This document shows, one piece after another, positions 7,704-14,243 of a stretch of 32,527 bases of DNA. Source of the stretch: a virus. The notes beneath the pieces were generated by a model, which saw nothing but the letters and a program-made list of their open reading frames with translations, made no database searches and was not told where the DNA came from. A program made the position numbers and the translations under genes. The stretch spans positions 1 through 32,527 of IMG/VR virus record IMGVR_UViG_3300045125_000006; one strand, given 5' to 3'. Position 1 is the stretch's first letter; each line of letters opens with the position of its first letter.

Positions 7704-7793
7704 ATGAAAAAAAGCCAAGACCTAAACCCAATGCTCTTTGTAGCAATCTTTCTGGTAATTCTTTTTTTAGCTTCTAAACTTGAGCAACTATGA
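7704..7793 (+). CDS. 29-residue single-span membrane peptide
   Basis: Reads MKKSQDLNPMLFVAIFLVIL then FLASKLEQL. One hydrophobic helix follows a short basic start. The leader AAAAAACTAAACCA repeats that of the preceding gene, and the stop overlaps the next ATG (ATGA), which supports real translation. Unknown function. Confidence 0.55.
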   Translation: MKKSQDLNPMLFVAIFLVILFLASKLEQL

Positions 7794-7946
7794 AAGAAAT
7801 AATCTTATACTCTTTTCTGATTATCGGATTTGGATTGTATATTTGGATGCTCTTTAGATATTTGGAAGTTCAATAAAAACTCCAAATCAGAATGGGACCA
7901 GTATTGGGAAAATGTATTTAATAACGCCAAAAACAATAAACAATGA
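7790..7946 (+). CDS. Small membrane-anchored protein
   Basis: Starts MKEIILYSFLIIGFGLYIWM, a single membrane helix. Without correction it stops at 7876 after 28 residues. One indel near 7860 would extend it as DIWKFNKNSKSEWDQYWENV to a stop at 7946 that overlaps the next ATG. The extension keeps the ATGA coupling seen across this arm, so I favour the longer form of about 51 residues. Unknown function. Confidence 0.45.
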
Positions 7947-8248
7947 AAGTAACACTCCTTGACAAGCGAACTCCAAGCGGAGTTCTTGAAGAACTATGAA
8001 AATGTAGGTATCGAATCAGTAGTATCTGATGGAAGCAGAAGAAGGTGGATTCTACAACACTACGATTCGAATTCAGAAAATTCTGCGATGCTGATTTAAT
8101 TGCTCAGATAATGTTCGGAGCAGGTATCTCTTGGGGACTTGACTTAAATACTCTTCCTATGACAACAACGTACCCAGATAATCCTCCAAAGGATTTCAAT
8201 GAGTGGATTCGTTATATCTACTCACAACTTGATAGACCATCTCGCTGA
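7943..8248 (+). CDS. Conserved small protein, unknown function
   Basis: About 101 residues rebuilt from three frames: MKVTLLDKR, then ELQAEFLKNYENVGIESVV and SDGSRRRWILQHYDSNSE, then CDADLIAQIMFGAGISWGLD and a proline-rich tail DNPPKDFNEWIRYIYSQL. No known domain. The breaks lie near 7970 and 8080. It is followed by a terminator-like hairpin, so it may end a short promoter-proximal transcript. Confidence 0.5.
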
Positions 8249-8269
8249 GGTCTTTAATCTGAAGCGAAC

Positions 8270-8326
8270 ACAGGTAGAGGGGTTTAGTTTGCACGGGTTT
8301 TGGTCAGTCCCTCTCCTGTTCTTTTT
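8270..8326 (+). terminator. Terminator or attenuator hairpin before the annealing-protein gene
   Basis: ACAGG (8270..8274) pairs with CCTGT (8315..8319) and AGAGGG (8276..8281) with CCCTCT (8309..8314), with one bulged T. The result is an 11-bp stem with a 27-base loop, followed directly by TCTTTTTC. The long loop is unusual for a simple terminator, so an attenuator or leader RNA is possible. Confidence 0.55.
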
Positions 8327-8345
8327 CAAAATCAAAATAAAATAT

Positions 8346-8896
8346 ATGTTAGCCAAAATTCAAAGTTTAATCAAAGCACCGAAAGGTCAGTTCAATTCAT
8401 TCGGTAAATACAAGTACCGAAGCTGCGAGGACATTGTCGAAGCAGTAAAGCCAGTTATTAATCCACTCGGATTCTATCTTACTCTATCAGACGAAGTTGT
8501 CTCAATAGGCAACCGCTTCTACATCAAAGCAACCGCCCGGATTTCAAACGGAACGGAAGTTTATGAATCACTAGCTTACGCAAGAGAAGAAGAAGTTAAG
8601 AAGGGAATGGATGGCTCTCAGGTAACCGGAGCAGCTTCATCCTATGCTCGCAAGTACGCACTCAACGGACTATTCGCCATTGACGATACTGCCGATTCCG
8701 ATGCTACAAACAAGCACGAAATACCTACCGAAGAAGAAAACAAATACTTCGTAACTTAGTACACAATACTACCCTGACCGAAGAGCAAAGAGCGAATGCT
8801 TGGGATAGCATAGATAAGTGCGTGAACTACGAAACTTATTCCAAGATACAGTTCAGGCTTGAAGATTTACAGTTACCTTTAGACCAGATATCCTAA
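8346..8896 (+). CDS. erf: ERF-family single-strand annealing protein
   Basis: Promotes recombination by annealing single strands. From the ATG at 8346: MLAKIQSLIKAPKGQFNSFG, then GKYKYRSCEDIVEAVKPVIN, LGFYLTLSDEVV, and the most conserved block VTGAASSYARKYALNGLFAI followed by DDTADSD. These are the classic ERF signatures (N-x-x-G-K-Y-x-Y-R-S and G-A-x-S-Y-A-x-R-Y-A-L). After a frameshift near 8750 the C-terminal region reads LVHNTTLTEEQRANAWDSID to a stop at 8896, giving about 183 residues, close to the usual ERF length. It forms a recombination module with the NinG gene downstream. I chose this start over the upstream frame because the hairpin lies before it. Confidence 0.85.
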
Positions 8897-8938
8897 TCCG
8901 AATCAAAAAGACATTTCTAATCACATAAAAAAACTGAA

Positions 8939-9184
8939 ATGAGACGCGGAAAAATCGTTGGATAAAAATACCAATCTACGATGATAACGATGATGCTATC
9001 ATTTACGAACTTCTTAGTAGAATGGGAATATGACCAACACGGAGGAAACGAACAATGCGTTTACTGGTTTGATTGTTGGATAACTGAATATCCAGAGAAT
9101 GCAAGTTGGGAACTTAAAAACCAATTAGACCAAGAATTATCTGAGATTGATATGGAAAACATAATGACAACCGAATATGATTAA
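8939..9184 (+). CDS. Acidic small protein, unknown
   Basis: Starts MRRGK at 8939, then with indels RWIKIPIYDDNDDAIIYELL, and continues WEYDQHGGNEQCVYWFDCWI and an acidic tail LDQELSEIDMENIMTTEYD. About 80 residues, strongly acidic at the end. Alternatively it begins at the ATG at 8981, giving 67 residues. No known motif. Confidence 0.45.
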
Positions 9185-9215
9185 CTTTTTTTCTTAACCC
9201 TTAAAATGCCCAATT

Positions 9216-9365
9216 ATGGCAACAATCACTTACAAGCGAGTAGCTACGAACATTTCAAAAGAGGACAACTCATACCGGGTTCGCCTCAAAGTCAAAGGAA
9301 AGCAAATCAGCCGAAACTTCGCCACGAAGAAAGCTGCTCTGGAGTTCCGAGCAAAGTACAAGTAA
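9216..9365 (+). CDS. Orphan arm-type DNA-binding domain (integrase N-terminus-like)
   Basis: Unbroken, 49 residues: MATITYKRVATNISKEDNSY, then RVRLKVKGKQISRNFATKKA and ALEFRAKYK. The three-strand pattern xYRVRLKVKGKQISRNFxTKKxAxEF looks like the AP2-like or arm-type binding domain found at the N-terminus of tyrosine recombinases, but the gene stops there and no catalytic domain follows. A separate small DNA-binding protein, for example an excisionase-like factor, is plausible. Too short to be listed by common gene finders. Confidence 0.6.
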   Translation: MATITYKRVATNISKEDNSYRVRLKVKGKQISRNFATKKAALEFRAKYK

Positions 9366-9425
9366 TTGTACCCTGAAAACAAAGGGGAGAGCAATCCCCA
9401 CTTTTTAACTCTTAATCAAAAACAA

Positions 9426-9661
9426 ATGGAAAAGAAAATCTACTGCGGAAGCGGAAAAAGAAAAACGATACTTGGCTTCAAATCACAATCAACCCGGACA
9501 AGATTCAAGACCACATCAAAGAATACAACGGAAACAAATTTATCAAGTTAAACATCAATATCCTTAATATGCCTGATAAGTTCGGTAAGGATGTTCAGGT
9601 CTCAGTTGATACGTTTGAGCCTAAGAAATCTAAACCTACTGAAACTGACCTTCCGTTCTAA
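9426..9661 (+). CDS. Small protein with SSB-like DLPF tail
   Basis: About 78 residues with one indel near 9465: MEKKIYCGSGK, then NDTWLQITINPDKIQDHIKE, NIKYLNINILNM-like strands (written KLNINILNMPDKFGKDVQV) and the end TFEPKKSKPTETDLPF. The acidic end followed by LPF recalls the tail by which single-strand DNA-binding proteins recruit partners. The beta-rich core could be a small OB-like fold, but I cannot show that. It lies between the annealing protein and NinG, consistent with a recombination role. The stop overlaps the next ATG (TAATG). Confidence 0.55.
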
Positions 9662-9829
9662 TGTATCTAAACTCAAGATATAATCGGTGCATCTTCCAGA
9701 ACTGGTCTACGGTCGCAAAGGAGATATGGTTGATATTACTCAGATATGATGTTGACTTATGTTTGCTTACTCAATAAAGGAGTTAGATTCTTCGTTCGCT
9801 ATGACAAAACTCTCAAAAGAAAAAGTTGA
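9661..9829 (+). CDS. Short unknown protein overlapping the ninG start
   Basis: Starts MYLNSRYNRCIFQNWSTVAK. With indels near 9730..9755 it continues LCLLNKGVRFFVRYDKTLKR to a stop at 9829, about 55 residues. Without correction it ends at 9777 (TQ-stop). The start is convincing because its ATG overlaps the preceding stop. Unknown function. Confidence 0.4.
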
Positions 9830-10194
9830 CCCCGATACCGAAGCTATTAAAGAAAGCACAGGAAAAGTTCAACGCTCACGTACGACAAAGAGACGAAGAA
9901 CTGGGTTGCATTAGCTGCGGAGCAGAAGTTCAGCAAGCCGGGCACTATCATTCACAAGGTCAGCACTCAGCTTTGAGATTCGACTTCCTGATTCATTAGC
10001 TTACTACAATACGAACGGACAATGTATTCGCTGCAATATGTTTCTGAGTGGTAATTTGATTAACTACTGGCACGGACTTATTGCGAGATATGGAGAAAAG
10101 TTCGTAGAAGAACTGGAGGAATACGCATTGGAAAACAAACTAAAGAAGTGGTCACGATTATGAACTTGAAGAAATAATCAGTTTCTATAAATGA
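9801..10194 (+). CDS. ninG: NinG-like recombination protein
   Basis: Reads MTKLSKEKVDP, and after an indel in the CCCC run continues IPKLLKKAQEKFNAHVRQRD, then ELGCISCGAEVQQAGHYHSQ, SALRF, NTNGQCIRCNMFLSGNLINY and GEKFVEELEEYALENKLKKW. The two CxxC pairs (CISCG and CIRCN) and AGHY are those of lambda NinG (Rap), which binds Holliday junctions and D-loops with the annealing system. At about 131 residues it lacks much of lambda's N-terminus (204 residues). The end YELEEIISFYK overlaps the next ATG. It works with the ERF protein encoded 0.9 kb upstream. Confidence 0.75.
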
Positions 10195-10540
10195 AACATT
10201 CATCCTCTTTTATTATGACCTTGACTTTGCAGAGAAAGCAGAAGATTGGGCAAAGGCATTATTCACAGGAGGATATAAGGTAGAAGTCAAATGTGATAGA
10301 CTCGCTCATAAGACCGGGAATATATATGTTGAAGTTTATAGCCGAAACAAACCTTCAGGAATAAGCACAACACAAGCCGACTACTGGTTGTTTATTATCT
10401 ACGGACGAGCAGTATCAATAATTATTTCTACCGATAGACTCAAAGAAATATGCAGAGAAATCTTCTCAGGTCAATATACCAAAGGAGGTGATAATGATAC
10501 ATCACTTGGAATCTTAATACCAATAACAATTATACTATGA
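10191..10540 (+). CDS. PD-(D/E)XK-like nuclease
   Basis: About 116 residues. After a short start (MKHSSS) with an indel, the frame reads FYYDLDFAEKAEDWAKALF, then GGYKVEVKCDRLAHKTGNIY and VEVYSRNKPSGISTTQADYW, ending with hydrophobic strands LFIIYGRAVSIIIS. The E-V-K core after an upstream acidic residue, followed by GNIYVE and KPSGI, fits a PD-(D/E)XK fold; many phages have such a resolvase- or exonuclease-like gene beside ninG. Holliday-junction resolution or end processing is inferred. The stop overlaps the next start. Confidence 0.5.
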
Positions 10541-10947
10541 ATCAAGAACAAGCAAAAACATTAATTAATCTCGTAGATGAATACTGCGAATCTTACGGAA
10601 TCAAACGTAAGGATTTATTCAATAAGAAACCCGGTAAGGCAAAAGTCAAACTCATTAACAATAAAGGAGCGACTTCACTCGTCAGCTTATCATCAATGAG
10701 GATGGCTCTTGGATATTATATCTATCAGAATTATCCTTTGACATTAACCGCCATCGCTCAAATTGTAGGCTACTCAGACCATTCCGTAATGAGTTACCAC
10801 TACAAAAAAATACATCACTACATCAAGACGGATGATTATTTGTTTATGCCTTATTACAATAACCTACTGGAGATAGCTAATAAGTATCCTGCTCCGGAAA
10901 AGATTATTCGTGTTCCTCAAAAGTATTATGTAGTTTTATCAAAATAA
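10537..10947 (+). CDS. DnaA domain IV-like DNA-binding protein
   Basis: Unbroken, 136 residues. The C-terminal half MALGYYIYQNYPLTLTAIAQ then IVGYSDHSVMSYHYKKIHHY matches the DnaA signature (helix, xxIGxxFGxRDHSTVxxAxxKI), with the DHS of the DNA-binding loop conserved. It lacks the AAA+ domain. The N-terminal part is short (MNQEQAKTLINLVDEYCESY). It could bind DnaA-box-like sites or compete with host DnaA, and so start phage replication or block the host's. It is the best candidate for a replication initiator here. Confidence 0.65.
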   Translation: MNQEQAKTLINLVDEYCESYGIKRKDLFNKKPGKAKVKLINNKGATSLVSLSSMRMALGYYIYQNYPLTLTAIAQIVGYSDHSVMSYHYKKIHHYIKTDDYLFMPYYNNLLEIANKYPAPEKIIRVPQKYYVVLSK

Positions 10948-10950
10948 TTT

Positions 10951-11337
10951 ATGGCTAAGAGATTCACAGATACAGAGATATGGGATAAGGATTGGTTTAT
11001 GCAGCTAAATCCTAAACAAAAATGTTTAGTAAAGTACGTCAGAGATAAGTGTGACCTTGCAGGAATCTGGTCACCGAATTATAGATTGGCTTCAGTTTAT
11101 ATCGGTGATTCAGTAACCGAAGATGAACTGCTTTCGATTGATAACGGAAATCAATTTAGCAAACTCAAAGATGGGAAGATTTATTGCTCAGGATTTATTG
11201 ACTTCCAATACGGACTAACTCTTAACCCCGGTTCTCCGATTCATAAAAAGATTATGCAGATACTTGAAAAGAACGGAATTGAATACAAATCAAATAAAAC
11301 AATCAAGCCAATTAAAAATTTAAACAAACAACTATGA
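10951..11337 (+). CDS. Conserved protein of Bacteroidota phages, possibly replication related
   Basis: Unbroken, 128 residues: MAKRFTDTEIWDKDWFMQLN, then PKQKCLVKYVRDKCDLAGIW and SPNYRLASVYIGDSVTEDEL, with NGNQFSKLKDGKIYCSGFID and a lysine-rich end. I recognise this from phages and prophages of the phylum, where it sits in replication regions like the N-terminal part of DnaD-like proteins, but the role is unproven. Its stop overlaps the next start in ATGA. Confidence 0.6.
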   Translation: MAKRFTDTEIWDKDWFMQLNPKQKCLVKYVRDKCDLAGIWSPNYRLASVYIGDSVTEDELLSIDNGNQFSKLKDGKIYCSGFIDFQYGLTLNPGSPIHKKIMQILEKNGIEYKSNKTIKPIKNLNKQL

Positions 11338-11561
11338 AACAACAAACAGCAGTAGATTGGCTTTATAATATCCTTTGTGATAAAGGATACTTTAAAAAGT
11401 TACCAGTATCAGAGTTCAAAGAAGCTTTACAAATGGAGAAGGAGCAGAAAATTGAAGCCTACTTACAAGGTAGTTTTGATGACGGACCAAACCTAAGTGC
11501 AGCAGAACAATATTACAACAGAACATACGGTCAGGGAAGTAATGACACTAACACAAAATAG
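11334..11561 (+). CDS. Conserved small protein, unknown
   Basis: Unbroken, 75 residues: MKQQTAVDWLYNILCDKGYF, then KEALQMEKEQKIEAYLQGSF and a polar tail. Helix-rich, no known motif. It ends this coupled run of genes, and a hairpin follows five bases later. Confidence 0.6.
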   Translation: MKQQTAVDWLYNILCDKGYFKKLPVSEFKEALQMEKEQKIEAYLQGSFDDGPNLSAAEQYYNRTYGQGSNDTNTK

Positions 11562-11565
11562 CACA

Positions 11566-11584
11566 CTAACATAAAAAATGTTAG
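11566..11584 (+). other. 7-bp hairpin after the replication block
   Basis: CTAACAT (11566..11572), loop AAAAA, ATGTTAG (11578..11584). No T run follows, so it is a weak terminator at best. It lies between the replication genes and the next leader. Confidence 0.4.
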
Positions 11585-11592
11585 CGTAAAAA

Positions 11593-11620
11593 CCACTTAC
11601 CTACAACAAATAAAACAAGT
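11593..11620 (+). repeat. Leader repeat, first copy (partner at 13174..13200)
   Basis: CCACTT followed by ACAACAAATAAAA and, after seven extra bases, AATATG. The second copy at 13174..13200 has the same blocks without the extra bases. The two copies lie just before and after the cassette-like block. Confidence 0.55.
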
Positions 11621-11624
11621 AAAT

Positions 11625-11913
11625 ATGAAAACTTACAAGTATATAGGATTTTTCAAAAGTGCAGAAGGGCACAATTATCAATTAGAGGTTAATTGTAACG
11701 GATTTATTCAAGCGTTTTTCTCCTAACCGCTGATGCAATTAGAAGTGCAAGACATTATCAACCTGCGATTAAAAAAATCACCGAAGATGCTATTTATAGA
11801 CAGGAGTTGGGAGAAGCGAATTATGAATGGTGCAATTTAATAAAATTATAGATGAAAAAGGTAATGAAAAAATGGTTGATGACATTATTAAGTGTGGTAC
11901 TTTGTTGTCATAA
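11625..11913 (+). CDS. Conserved small protein interrupted by a glycosyltransferase fragment
   Basis: Starts MKTYKYIGFFKSAEGHNYQL, then NCNGFIQAFF and, after an indel, LLTADAIRSARHYQ. Here 11763..11835 (PAIKKITEDAIYRQELGEAN) is a piece of the glycosyltransferase gene of the late arm. The frame then returns with FNKIIDEKGNEKMVDDIIKC and GTLLS. The flanking parts read as one small phage protein of about 72 residues, DEKGN being a natural continuation of RHYQ, so the 73-base piece looks inserted. The result may be nonfunctional or a new chimera. Unknown role. Confidence 0.5.
11763..11835 (+). repeat. 73-bp copy of the glycosyltransferase segment at 4714..4786
   Basis: Inverted relative to its partner, 69 of 73 bases identical, no indel. 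Differences are C/G, G/A, T/C and C/T at third codon positions. The encoded residues are unchanged. Confidence 0.9.
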
Positions 11914-11914
11914 C

Positions 11915-12060
11915 ATTGCCACTAACGGCATCTGCTTTGCGAAGTGGCGGATTTTCAGCACGAAAGCCCAATACAAAGCACAAAAAGTTTGAATTAGTAA
12001 AAATGTTTAATCGAAGCACTTCACCCGCCATTTTGCAAAGCAAGTGTTAGCAGATAGTGC
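11915..12060. mobile_element. attC-like inverted-repeat element, copy 1
   Basis: CTAAC (11922..11926), GCTTTGC (11934..11940) and GAAGTGGCGG (11941..11950) face CCGCCATTTT (12025..12034), GCAAAGC (12035..12041) and GTTAG (12046..12050). That is an imperfect hairpin with a 74-base centre. The CTAAC...GTTAG ends with unpaired spacers resemble integron attC sites, though they do not match the canonical RYYYAAC/GTTRRRY exactly. I recall similar elements in uncultured Bacteroidota sequences. Confidence 0.5.
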
Positions 12061-12097
12061 ATTTATTCTTAAATATTAACAATTAAATTTTATAAAA

Positions 12098-12491
12098 ATG
12101 GCTTTAGAATCAAGTAAACAAAAAATTAGCAAATCTAATACAAGCGTATGAGAACGTCGTTAGAGTAGCAAGAAGCATCTATAATGATGAAGAATTAAAA
12201 GATTGGGCAATTCAACATTCTATAAAACAGGATGAGAAAATTTTAGATGTAAAAGAAAAATTGAAATCAAAATTTTCAATTGATTACAATTCTACCGATG
12301 CGAAAGCAAAAGTGATTAAAGAAGGTTCAGAGGTTGAAGTATTAGTTAATCACATGGATGGAATGAAAGGAAGCAAGGCAATTGTAAAATCATATTCTAT
12401 TCCTGCAATGCTTTCAGATATAACAATGAAAGACGGAATGAAAATGCTTAATCATAAATGGGTTACCAATGATGAAGTGAAATTAAAATAG
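12098..12491 (+). CDS. DUF1541 (YdhK-like) protein with helical N-terminus
   Basis: About 131 residues. The N-terminus MALESSKQKI, then IANLIQAYENVVRVARSIYN and KDWAIQHSIKQDEKILDVKE (indel near 12125) is helical. The C-terminal part KEGSEVEVLVNHMDGMKGSK, then KMLNHKWVTNDEVK, carries the HMxGMKGxxA and NHKWVxxxE signatures of DUF1541, a domain of cell-envelope proteins often linked to copper or other metals. No signal peptide is seen. It is not a usual phage gene, and it lies between two attC-like elements, so it looks like imported cargo. Function in infected cells is unknown. Confidence 0.6.
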
Positions 12492-12542
12492 GAGAATCAA
12501 AATGCCTTTAAATTTTTGAGTAATAACTAAATTAGTAAAGTT

Positions 12543-12608
12543 ATGGGAAAACCAAAACCAATGACAATGCCAATGAAACCAAAACCGAAGCCAAAACCTA
12601 AAAAGTAA
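12543..12608 (+). CDS. 21-residue Lys/Pro/Met-rich peptide
   Basis: Reads MGKPKPMTMPMKPKPKPKPK plus one lysine, then TAA. Composition is extreme. It follows the DUF1541 gene by about 50 bases within the same cassette. Only the strict repeat pattern supports translation. Confidence 0.3.
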   Translation: MGKPKPMTMPMKPKPKPKPKK

Positions 12609-12660
12609 CTTCTGTTTTAAAATGTAACCAGTTCTATTCGGTTCTGGCTGCATTTCTTAG

Positions 12661-12798
12661 CTAACGTAAAAGCATTGCAGAAGGCAGGGAAATTGGAATA
12701 CGTCTGCCCGATGCGGTATAGATGAAGTTTAATAGTATTCCTATTGTTGAAAGCACAACGTCAGCCCTGCTTTTGCAATGCACTGCCAGCGGCTGGCA
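12661..12798. mobile_element. attC-like inverted-repeat element, copy 2
   Basis: CTAACG (12661..12666), then GCATTGCAGAAGGCAGGG (12672..12689) facing CCCTGCTTTTGCAATGC (12765..12781) with one mismatch and one gap; the centre is 75 bases. Layout and several bases match copy 1 (CTAACG, a short spacer, GCxTTGC, GAAG; AAGCAC before the second arm). The expected GTTAG is replaced by a perfect small hairpin TGCCAGC-G-GCTGGCA (12784..12798). Nothing coding is seen in 12609..12816. Confidence 0.5.
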
Positions 12799-12816
12799 AT
12801 TGTCAAATTTTAAAAG

Positions 12817-13112
12817 ATGAAAGCAAAACAAATTATTTACAGTCGCCCCTAATATCTAAAGGCAACTACGAAAATGAAAGAATTGAAATCTGTATTGAAG
12901 TTGAAGAAGGCGAAAAAGCTCCGATGTTTACAATGCTGCAAAAGCATTTGTTGAAAAACGTGTAGCGGTTGCGAAATTGTCTGATTGCACTATTCAAAGA
13001 GCAAAGCAAGTATTGGAAAATAAACGCAACCACACCTTAGCACAAATCGAAGAAAGCGGAAGAAGTTAATATTGCAAAGTCAACGGCAAATGATGACGAA
13101 CTGCCTTTTTAG
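12817..13112 (+). CDS. Small protein with DDELPF tail
   Basis: About 96 residues with three indels: MKAKQIIYSR, LISKGNYENERIEICIEVEE, then DVYNAAKAFVEKRVAVAKLS, IQRAKQVLENKRNHTLAQIE, and the end NIAKSTANDDELPF. I recognise a conserved family of Bacteroidota phages. The acidic DDELPF end resembles SSB tails and the gene at 9426. A link to single-strand DNA handling is inferred. Unlike the DUF1541 gene it looks like a native phage gene even though it lies inside the cassette-like block. Confidence 0.55.
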
Positions 13113-13130
13113 GGTGGTTCGTCTGCTTGC

Positions 13131-13200
13131 CGCTAACTTGCGTATAGGTCTATAATCATCGGGAAGTAATGACACCACTTCCCACAACAAATAAAATATG
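13131..13200 (+). promoter_or_regulatory. Junction and leader: third CTAAC end, hairpin and leader repeat
   Basis: CGCTAACTTGCG at 13131..13142 resembles the start of the attC-like copies but has no second arm. It is followed by a perfect hairpin GGGAAGT (13161..13167) / ACTTCCC (13177..13183) and by the leader block ACAACAAATAAAA up to the ATG at 13198. The leader repeats that of the gene at 11625. Confidence 0.45.
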
Positions 13201-13740
13201 AGCAACCCAGCTTTTGATTATCTGCGTTCCTTCCGTAACGTAAGCCAAGAAACTGAGGACTTGGTAATCCGTAAGATACGAAGTCGTTATCCGGAACTAA
13301 CTCTTGAAAGCAAGTCATTGAGTGCTTTGAGAACGGAGTCATGCGGAGACTACGGAGAGTTTCTATTCGCTTGACCCTCGCACTTTACTCAGTTGGATTA
13401 GTAAATTTGTCTCGACTAATGAACGAGCAGATAGGTATATGAATCATCCTTTGATTAATCCTGCGTTAAAGAACACAGATGCAGTGTTATCCATCTCAGT
13501 CAGACCAATGGATGCGAGAAACTAATAAGGCTTATTCTTTTTATTTAGATAACGAAGATGTAACTAAATACCATCCGGATATTTATGACCGCTTGGCTCT
13601 GGATGGAAGAATAGATAAAGATTCCTGCACTCCGTATATTCAAAAGAATTACCCACATTCCTTACGCAAAGCAAACAGCAGTAGGAGATTACTTTAAGAT
13701 TTGTAAAGAGAAAGGAATAAATAAAATCTACTCTATATGA
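13198..13740 (+). CDS. Conserved phage protein, unknown function
   Basis: About 180 residues in several frames: MSNPAFDYLRSFRNVSQETE, then DLVIRKIRSRYPELTLES, ECFENGV, LDPRTLLSWISKFVSTNERA, NHPLINPALKNTDAV, a block with DVTKYHPDIYDRLALDGRID, and the end AVGDYFKICKEKGINKIYSI. It is a recurring protein of early regions in Bacteroidota phages; I know no demonstrated function. Its stop overlaps the next ATG in ATGA. Breaks at about 13310, 13350, 13480 and 13640 agree with indel errors. Confidence 0.5.
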
Positions 13741-13996
13741 CAGTAAGCAAAAATAATAGACGAGCAAATGATTGACCTGAGTATTTATTATGCAAAAGAA
13801 TATAAGAAAGACGGAAAGAATTTCGTTAATACATACAGAAAGCTTCAATCTATACGTTCAGTCTGCGAATCAATCGGAGCTGCATACAAGAGGTGGAGCA
13901 TACGCAGAAATGAATCAGGAAGAAATCAGCTTCAAACCTTACGCATACAAATACTTCGATGGTAAAGAAGCAAGACTTTCGCTGATATCCTTCTAA
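13737..13996 (+). CDS. Small conserved protein, unknown
   Basis: About 86 residues: MTVSK, then IIDEQMIDLSIYYAKEYKKD, GKNFVNTYRKLQSIRSVCES, IGAAYKRGGAYAEMNQEEIS and KYFDGKEARLSLISF. Two indels. No known motif. It is coupled to the gene before it. Confidence 0.45.
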
Positions 13997-14015
13997 TCAT
14001 CTACAACATAACGAA

Positions 14016-14223
14016 ATGAAAAAGTGCATATCTTGTCAAAAGCATAAACACATTGGATATTTCTACTTATAGCCGTTCGGATAACAGATATTCCAGCTAT
14101 TGTATCGAATGCCATAAGAAGCTAAGAACCGAACGCAGAAGAAAGGATAACGATGAATGGATGACAATAATCTGCGGAGAGCCATCATTTATGCGTTATT
14201 ACTTCGATTTAGAGGCTATTTAG
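14016..14223 (+). CDS. Small zinc-finger protein, last gene of the early arm
   Basis: Starts MKKCISCQKHK, and after one indel near 14045 continues DISTYSRSDNRYSSYCIECH then KKLRTERRRKDNDEWMTIIC. The two C-x-x-C pairs (CISC, CIEC) spaced by about 25 residues form a likely zinc ribbon, with a basic arginine cluster after it, which fits DNA or RNA binding. About 69 residues, stop at 14221..14223. Only 20 bases separate it from the convergent late gene. Confidence 0.55.
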
Positions 14224-14243
14224 AGGCGATTTAAGCCATTATT

